Assembly (NCBI GenBank): GCA_018825385.1
Contig: JAHJEX010000056.1
Location: 1-42,611, forward strand
Reading direction: 5' to 3'
Length of the DNA stretch: 42,611 nucleotides
Source of the DNA: Patescibacteria group bacterium
Lineage (GTDB): Bacteria > Patescibacteriota > Patescibacteriia > UM-FILTER-42-10
The stretch's first letter is position 1, and the number at the start of each line of letters is the position of its first letter. A program made the translations under genes and the position numbers. The notes under the pieces are model-generated. The model did not search any database, was not told where the DNA came from, and saw only the letters and a program-made list of their open reading frames with translations. Of this stretch, positions 37,651 to 42,611 are shown in pieces.

Positions 37651-38307
37651 ATGAGAATATATACATTAAAAGAAAAACTGTTAGGAATAATATTATCAAA
37701 TACTAGGAATTCTGATGTTGCCCATGACTCTGAACACACTTTTCGCGTGTTAAAAACAGCAGAAAAAATAGCTCGTGCAGAAAAAGCAGATCTTGAGGTT
37801 GTAATACCTGCCGCATTGTTTCATGATTTTATCGTTTCGGCAAAAAATAATCCCAAATCGAGATCTGACACCAAATTAAGCGCAGATTTTGCTAAGCAGG
37901 TTTTGAGTGAACTCAAAGGATATCCTGCACATAAAATTGACCTTGTTTGTCGGGCTATTTTAGATTGTTCATTTACAAATGGAACTAAGCCAAATTTTTT
38001 GGAGAGCAAGGTGGTTAAAGATGCAGATAGTTTAGATACTGTAGGATCGTTAGGTGTAATGCGTATTTTTGCTACTGCTGGTCAACTTCAGATACCATTT
38101 TATAGTTTGTAGGATCCATTTTGCAGTAAACGCAAGCCAAATCCAAAATTATACGCAATTGATTTCATATTTACACGTTCCCTAAAAGTTTGTGATAACG
38201 TGTATACTAATACTGCTCGTAAGATGGCTCAAAGTAGAAGTAAGTATATTAGAAGTTTCTTAAAGCAATTACAATTAGAACTTAACCAAATATCAAGATT
38301 GAGGTAA
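37651..38307 (+). pseudogene. HD-domain phosphohydrolase interrupted by an in-frame TAG
   Basis: The first 153 codons encode an HD fold: DSEHTFRVLKTAEKIA, LFHDFIV with the HD pair (58-59), and KDADSLDTVG. A TAG at 38110-38112 ends this ORF, but the same frame stays open for 64 more codons (DPFCSKRKPNPKLYAIDF..., then TARKMAQSRSKYIRSFLKQL) and stops at TAA 38305-38307, 2 nt before the next gene. This tail is what I expect for the C terminus of such HD proteins. UAG ends other genes here, so this is a nonsense mutation, a read-through site or a sequencing error. Confidence 0.8.
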
Positions 38308-38309
38308 TA

Positions 38310-39368
38310 ATGAAAAGAAAATTTTCTGCTGGTGGAATAATATCAAAAATACACGAGGGTAATACTTTTATACTTTGTTTGACGACAAAAAATAATCTTT
38401 TGACATTACCAAAGGGGCATTTAGAGAAAGGTGAAACACCAGAGCAAGCGGCGATTCGGGAAATAAAGGAAGAAATTGGATTGAGGTCAGCTAGCATTAC
38501 AAAGAAATTGGGAGAAATCGTACGAGTGGGAACAGAACAAGACGGGAGTCAATCTATCAAGAAAATTACGTACTTTATTATGGACGGCTCTGAATATACC
38601 TACGATCATGAAGAAAATTACGTGTGGGTTGGTTTTGATATGGCACTGAAATTAATGGACCACCCTGAAGAAAAAAACTTGTTGTTTGATAATGAAGAAT
38701 CTATTGCAAAAAACACTTCCGCATATTTTAATAGTTATAAATCATTTATTAATTATTACTATTATCCTAAAAAGACAATTTTGAGCGAAAATTACGAATT
38801 ATTAAATAAAGTGAGAAAATTTGTTAATAGTAATACAGTGGCAGTAGTTATTGGAATACCAACAAAACAAGAGAAGGAATTATTTTCTAAGACACACAAA
38901 ACTTTGTATGTTTCTCCAGGAATTGATAAAAAAGAAAGATTTAAGAAGAATAAAAAACCTATTGCTAATCTATTGTCACCTCATACTGTTAAAAACTTAG
39001 TTGATGCTGATTTGCCTGAAGATATTTCTATTTGCTATGCATGTCAATCAATAAACCTATCAAATACTAAAACCTTTTTTTTAATCAACCAGTTAGTGAA
39101 AAAAATGCGACCTGAGGCTAAATTTTTTATAGAGGGCATAGGAGAAGATGATCTAATGATACATGGGGGGGTAAAAATTGGTCCGAACCTCATTAATCTT
39201 GGAGGGTATATTATAAGAATGTGGAATAAAAGCAATACTATAAACTATTTTGTAAGAAAACTTGGTCTAAATATTATTTCTTACGACAGTATAAAAGTTG
39301 ATAAAAAGGGTGAAAGATGTGAAGTTCATCAAATTATTTTAGAAAGACCAGATAAAACTATTTTTTAA
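38310..39368 (+). CDS. Nudix hydrolase fused to a methyltransferase-like domain, 352 aa
   Basis: Residues about 1-130 are a Nudix domain with an exact box (Gly36 ... GETPEQAAIREIKEEIGL to residue 58), which hydrolyses nucleoside diphosphates linked to another moiety. The remainder has a Rossmann-like arrangement (TVAVVIGIPTK, LPEDISICYACQSINLSN, LVKKMRPEAKFFIEGIG), reminiscent of SAM-dependent methyltransferases; this half is inferred from pattern only, without a visible GxGxG. It starts 2 nt after the full-length HD frame, so it is in the same operon. Confidence 0.75.
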   Translation: MKRKFSAGGIISKIHEGNTFILCLTTKNNLLTLPKGHLEKGETPEQAAIREIKEEIGLRSASITKKLGEIVRVGTEQDGSQSIKKITYFIMDGSEYTYDHEENYVWVGFDMALKLMDHPEEKNLLFDNEESIAKNTSAYFNSYKSFINYYYYPKKTILSENYELLNKVRKFVNSNTVAVVIGIPTKQEKELFSKTHKTLYVSPGIDKKERFKKNKKPIANLLSPHTVKNLVDADLPEDISICYACQSINLSNTKTFFLINQLVKKMRPEAKFFIEGIGEDDLMIHGGVKIGPNLINLGGYIIRMWNKSNTINYFVRKLGLNIISYDSIKVDKKGERCEVHQIILERPDKTIF

Positions 39369-39369
39369 G

Positions 39370-39912
39370 GTGAAAAAGAAAAATACAATTGTTTTAGAGG
39401 GATTGCCTGCAAGTGGAAAAACAACATTGGCAAACTATTTGCGTGATCATTTTGGTGTATTTAAAGTGAACGAGTCTACTGGTATTGCTTCTAAAAACTC
39501 TGGTAACCAAACTAAAATATTCGAAGAAACGATTGATAAATATATTGAAGCAAGAAATTGTTCCCAGTTATCTATAATTGATCGAGGTTATCCATCTATA
39601 CTGGCATGGGATTATTGCCGAGAGAAAGAAGGAGGGGAACATAATTACTATAAAAAAAAGTATTGGATACGCGAGGCAATAAAAAAAGGCTATTTGTTTG
39701 AGCCTCAATTATATATATATTTATATGCAGATTGTAATTTAAGCTTTATTCGCAGGCCTAGACAAGAGACAAAAATTGATGTTTGGAGTAGTAAAATAGG
39801 TGTTGCAAATTGTAAATTATTTTATGAAAAATTTTTTCTAACAAAGAGATCAAGAAAAATACTTTATTTGTTAATGCAGAAGATAAAACTAAAAAAATTG
39901 CGGATATTTTAA
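39370..39912 (+). CDS. P-loop kinase, thymidylate/deoxynucleoside-kinase-like, 180 aa
   Basis: Walker A GLPASGKTT at about 10-18, a DRG motif (SIIDRGYPS, near 68-76) and a lid-type arginine segment (FIRRPRQE), as in dTMP and deoxynucleoside kinases. The start is GTG, 1 nt after the Nudix stop, with AAGG just upstream. The basic C terminus is short. The substrate is unknown; nucleoside or nucleotide phosphorylation is the family function. Confidence 0.8.
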   Translation: MKKKNTIVLEGLPASGKTTLANYLRDHFGVFKVNESTGIASKNSGNQTKIFEETIDKYIEARNCSQLSIIDRGYPSILAWDYCREKEGGEHNYYKKKYWIREAIKKGYLFEPQLYIYLYADCNLSFIRRPRQETKIDVWSSKIGVANCKLFYEKFFLTKRSRKILYLLMQKIKLKKLRIF

Positions 39913-39932
39913 TGAATTCAATCCAAAAGTGA

Positions 39933-41243
39933 ATGTTAGATTATAAAATAATATACTTGACTGATGATGGAATAACGTCACTAAGGTGTGGTGTCGGAGC
40001 AATTACTAGTAATTTTATTGAATCCTTTCCAGCTATCAATGATTATTTCAAAAAAAGAAAAATAAATATATCTTTATCAGTAATTTCTTTTAATACTTCT
40101 AAAAAAAATATTGGGTATAGAATTGACTTGAAGAATCGGGCAAAAAGTATTTGTCGTTCAACTGGAGGAAAAGTTTATCTGATTTATAGAAGGAAAATTA
40201 GAAAAATCGGTTATTTTGATTTCTCATATTGGAAAAAGTATAACGAAGAGATATCAAAAATTATAAATAGAATTGCTGATGATGGTAATAAAAAAGTAAT
40301 AGTACTTGCAAATGACACAATATTTGCTAATGTTCACTGCCCAAAAAATGTGATCTTCGTGTGGATACCTCACAGTTTGGCGATGGTTCATTCGCAAACG
40401 TATGTAAATAATGCTAAGAGATTAAACTGGGAAAAAGAAGCGATTTCTCGTATAAACAGCATGCCAGATCATTTTATTGGGTATATTTCCCCCTTTGTTA
40501 AAAGTATACTTACCAAAAAGCTGAAAGTGAAGAAAGATAAAGCAATACCATTTCAAAATGGTTTTTGTCTAAAATATATTAAAAAACAGAGTAGTTATTC
40601 CAAAAAACAAATCGATAAGATGCTTATTAAAAGAGGTATAGACACAAAACGGCCGATAATATTGACATTTGCTCGAGCTGATGAGTATAAAGGCCTAGAG
40701 CATTCTTTAAGGGTAATGACACATTTTACGGATACGGGTTATTATTATGGAGTAATTATCGCATCAAGGTTTAGTAATGAATTGATTGTTGATCGTGTCC
40801 AAGAAAATTTGAGAAAAATATTATCAGGTCACAAAAATATTAGTGCATTTTTTGAATATGAATTTGAATTACCTAAATACTTATTGCGCTATGCAAAAAC
40901 TCAGGTATTACTTAATTTACCAAATAAAGACTTCTGCCCGTTGATTCCATTTGAAGCAGAATTAATTGGGAATAAGAACTTGCAAGTAATAAACAGTAAT
41001 ATAGCTTGTTTTAATAAATTGGTAATAAATAATCATAATGGTTTTTTAGTTGATCCGTATTACCCTAAAGCTTTTATACAGGTTAGAAAAGCAATAAGCA
41101 TCAGAGCAGAAAAAAAGAAAACAGTAATTAAAAATGCAAAAAAATTTGCACAACAGAATTTCGATATAATAACTAATTATATAAAAGGATTTGAATGCTT
41201 GTTTGAAAAAGAGAAGCTGGGCAAAGGTTTAACAAGAACCTGA
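39933..41243 (+). CDS. Glycosyltransferase, GT-B fold (GT4-like), 436 aa
   Basis: N-terminal Rossmann half with GVGAITSNFIESF, C-terminal half beginning PIILTFARADEYKGLEHSLRVM (the usual GT4 donor-domain entry), and PLIPFEAELIGNKNLQVINSN followed by NHNGFLVDPYYPKAF, equivalent to the E-x7-E region and the NGxLVDP loop. The start is ATG. It ends the operon of HD, Nudix fusion and kinase genes; the set could make or recycle a nucleotide-linked sugar, by inference. Confidence 0.85.
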   Translation: MLDYKIIYLTDDGITSLRCGVGAITSNFIESFPAINDYFKKRKINISLSVISFNTSKKNIGYRIDLKNRAKSICRSTGGKVYLIYRRKIRKIGYFDFSYWKKYNEEISKIINRIADDGNKKVIVLANDTIFANVHCPKNVIFVWIPHSLAMVHSQTYVNNAKRLNWEKEAISRINSMPDHFIGYISPFVKSILTKKLKVKKDKAIPFQNGFCLKYIKKQSSYSKKQIDKMLIKRGIDTKRPIILTFARADEYKGLEHSLRVMTHFTDTGYYYGVIIASRFSNELIVDRVQENLRKILSGHKNISAFFEYEFELPKYLLRYAKTQVLLNLPNKDFCPLIPFEAELIGNKNLQVINSNIACFNKLVINNHNGFLVDPYYPKAFIQVRKAISIRAEKKKTVIKNAKKFAQQNFDIITNYIKGFECLFEKEKLGKGLTRT

Positions 41244-41290
41244 TAATTCTATCAGGTTGTTTCTTTAGAATTCTAGCCAGGGAGGATGAA

Positions 41291-41890
41291 GTGAAGAAGC
41301 AAATAGTCTTTGTCGGTGGCATCCATGGTGCTGGCAAAAGCACTAATTGCCACGCTCTGTCCGTCCAGCACGGTTGGCGTGTAGTGAAGCAGCGCAGGCA
41401 ACTGATTAGTGTGGGAGCGGAACATGGTATATTGTGGCCTGAAGTGGCAAGTAGACATGACGAACTGATTCCGCATGTTGCTGATCGGTTGTTGGATATG
41501 TTAAGACAGTCTGCAGAGGCAGTCTTACTGGTTGATTGCCACTATGCAATTCCGACTTCTGCTGCGCTGAGAACACGCCACTGCACCGGCTGTTATATGC
41601 CGAATCTTGACTGGAATCTGGTAGAACGTGTTAAACAAGAGCACTGGTGCAGGTTTGTCCTTCTAAAAGTTGACCCTGCAATAGCTTTAGCACGCATCAT
41701 GGCTAGACCAGAAGCTACCCATTACGTGAATACGCTGAGACATTTCGTAGAAGAAGCAGTTGCAGAAAACGAAGTATTTCAGCGTTTACTTGCTCATTTT
41801 TCGGTACAATTCAGCGACTGTATTATCCTGGAAGCTATAAATTCCAGGCAAACAGTTTCTATGCTGGATAGGTTTATTTGCTCTACTTAA
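41291..41890 (+). CDS. P-loop NTPase, kinase-like, 199 aa, GTG start
   Basis: Walker A GGIHGAGKST at residues 9-18, then a Walker-B-like VLLVDCHYAIP near 78-88. The rest has RFVLLKVDPAIALARIMARPE, as in small-molecule kinases where a partner residue follows the strand. Cofactor and substrate unknown. The GTG start has an SD (GGGAGG) 5 nt upstream. The gene is GC-rich compared with the AT-rich operon before it and has its own terminator, so it belongs to the island class. Confidence 0.8.
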   Translation: MKKQIVFVGGIHGAGKSTNCHALSVQHGWRVVKQRRQLISVGAEHGILWPEVASRHDELIPHVADRLLDMLRQSAEAVLLVDCHYAIPTSAALRTRHCTGCYMPNLDWNLVERVKQEHWCRFVLLKVDPAIALARIMARPEATHYVNTLRHFVEEAVAENEVFQRLLAHFSVQFSDCIILEAINSRQTVSMLDRFICST

Positions 41891-41916
41891 GCATCCACAG
41901 CGTGGATGCTTTTTTA
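41889..41916 (+). terminator. Terminator of the P-loop kinase-like gene
   Basis: Perfect 10-bp stem AAGCATCCAC / GTGGATGCTT with a 3-nt loop and a run of T. Confidence 0.92.
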
Positions 41917-41958
41917 AAGAAGACTTTTTTTGAGCCTTGATTTATTTAGAATGCAAAA

Positions 41959-41981
41959 CCTTCCCCTACAATGGGGGAAGG
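41959..41981. terminator. Bidirectional hairpin
   Basis: CCTTCCCC / GGGGGAAGG stem with T-runs on both strands (CTTTTG on plus, TTTTGC on minus). No minus-strand gene feeds it. In 41990-42242 I see no gene; a GTATAG/CTATAC stem at about 41998-42017 and a TCCCG/CGGGA hairpin at 42186-42200, possibly a transposon-end structure, are the only features. Confidence 0.65.
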
Positions 41982-42242
41982 CTTTTGTGAACAAACAGTA
42001 TAGATCTTGTCTATACCGTCAAGCATTATAATATCAAATTGCGCTTTAGCGGTCAATAGAGTTGTACACACTTACTCCCCAAGAGTAATAAATTTATTCT
42101 CAAATTAGCCATAATATTGACTGAATTCCCCCTATGATTTAGGATGAAGATGCAATCAAAATTACAGTGTTGGCGTTCTCTTAAATTCCCGGTAATCGGG
42201 ATAAGGAGTAACGCTTATTTTATTTCAAGGATCTACGCGGCA

Positions 42243-42611
42243 ATGACATTGTACCGCAATTCACAAAAACGAATATATTTGGATGAAGCAATTTATTTTG
42301 TGACATTCAATACAAGGGGAGGCCTTCCGAATTTTAAAGAAGAGATTTTCTGCCAACTTTTTGTGGACAATTTGAAAATTTGTAAACAGTTGAAACAGTT
42401 TGAATTGTACGCATTTAATCTTTTATACAACCACGCGCATTTATTGTTGAAACCGGGACGGAAATATAATGTGTCGAAAATCATACAAAATTTGAAAATG
42501 AATACATCGCGCAATATAAACAAAGTTATGGGTTATGAAACCCATGAAGGCGCGAATACGTATTCGCGCCTTCATGTTGGGAAATATCGTAAATTATTCA
42601 TAAAAAAATAC
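42243..42611 (+). mobile_element. REP-associated tyrosine (Y1, IS200-like) transposase, cut by window edge
   Basis: Frame open from the ATG at 42243 to the end of the window (123 codons). It begins with RIYLDEAIYFVTFNT, the usual RAYT start. The HUH metal motif is present as NHAHLLLKPG. The catalytic tyrosine lies beyond the edge. A stretch reading HEGANTYSRLH comes from a perfect 34-bp palindrome inserted in frame. Such proteins mobilise REP hairpins like those at 2309, 13295, 19105 and 23426. The ORF track missed it because no stop is in the window. Confidence 0.9.
42543..42576. repeat. Perfect 34-bp palindrome inside the transposase frame
   Basis: CATGAAGGCGCGAATAC followed immediately by its exact reverse complement. 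Both ends are CATG. It keeps the reading frame open on the transposase strand. Confidence 0.95.

Noticed and set aside
37651-38307. Genome-wide reassignment of UAG to an amino acid
   Set aside because: Several convincing genes in the window end in TAG directly before a terminator or next gene (murF, ftsL, the 34324 lipoprotein gene), so UAG works as a stop.
1-42611. CRISPR array, tRNA or rRNA genes
   Set aside because: No regularly spaced direct repeats of 24-40 nt and no tRNA or rRNA signatures were seen when reading both strands; covariance scans could not be run.

Overview
The window looks like a piece of a Patescibacteria/CPR-type genome. This is inferred from AT-rich genes with very short intergenic gaps, start codons mostly lacking Shine-Dalgarno (SD) sequences, a compact mraZ-rsmH-ftsL-ftsI...murF cluster, a shortened TsaB, many single-helix-anchored extracellular proteins of unknown function, a DUF3160 protein, and a repeat domain (LGRPxxAFxIM) that I associate with CPR genomes. 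No rRNA, tRNA or CRISPR array was seen.

Two gene populations are interleaved. The AT-rich background genes form short operons and usually start without an SD; several have a -10 box only 8-16 nt before the start codon. Scattered between them are higher-GC, mostly single-gene units with good SDs, near-consensus promoters (TTGACA with a 17-bp spacer, almost invariant) and their own intrinsic terminators. These include most genes in 1-6.4 kb, a zinc-ribbon protein (10.4 kb), an inositol-monophosphatase-like enzyme and a secreted protein (13.5-15.3 kb), an MTA/purine nucleoside phosphorylase-like enzyme behind a small-ORF/RNA unit (17.3-18.95 kb), two lipoproteins (31.5 and 34.3 kb) and a P-loop kinase-like protein (41.3 kb).

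Layout: 0-6.4 kb holds single-gene islands around an msrB-msrA pair and an anchored extracellular protein. 6.5-13.2 kb holds a PP2C-like/beta-propeller membrane protein, an HTH regulator with a Kv-type channel, then an anchored protein, ferritin and a CheY-like receiver, and a coiled-coil protein. 13.5-17.2 kb holds the IMPase-like and secreted islands, then a four-gene operon ending in a zincin-like metallopeptidase and a short TsaB. 19.5-25.7 kb is the cell-wall/division cluster, with a five-repeat MraZ operator at its promoter and matching inverted repeats on both sides of mraZ-ftsI. 25.8-37.5 kb is dominated by surface-anchored proteins (DUF3160, VCBS-like, metalloprotease, PsbP/DcrB-like paralogues), plus ssb and a four-helix-bundle gene framed by inverted repeats. 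37.6-41.2 kb is a putative operon of HD hydrolase, Nudix fusion, nucleoside-kinase-like protein and glycosyltransferase. The right edge cuts a REP-associated (Y1) transposase.

The most striking feature is a 219-nt structured leader, 98% identical in two copies (31326-31544 and 34105-34323). Each copy is fused to the same lipoprotein signal peptide and linker but to a different papain-fold cysteine hydrolase domain (C39-like versus CHAP-like). The only leader differences lie in a hairpin loop and one position beside an SD. This looks like a swappable expression/export module. Other notable points are an in-frame amber codon splitting the HD gene, a perfect 34-bp palindrome carried in frame inside the transposase, and the two-class gene architecture itself.
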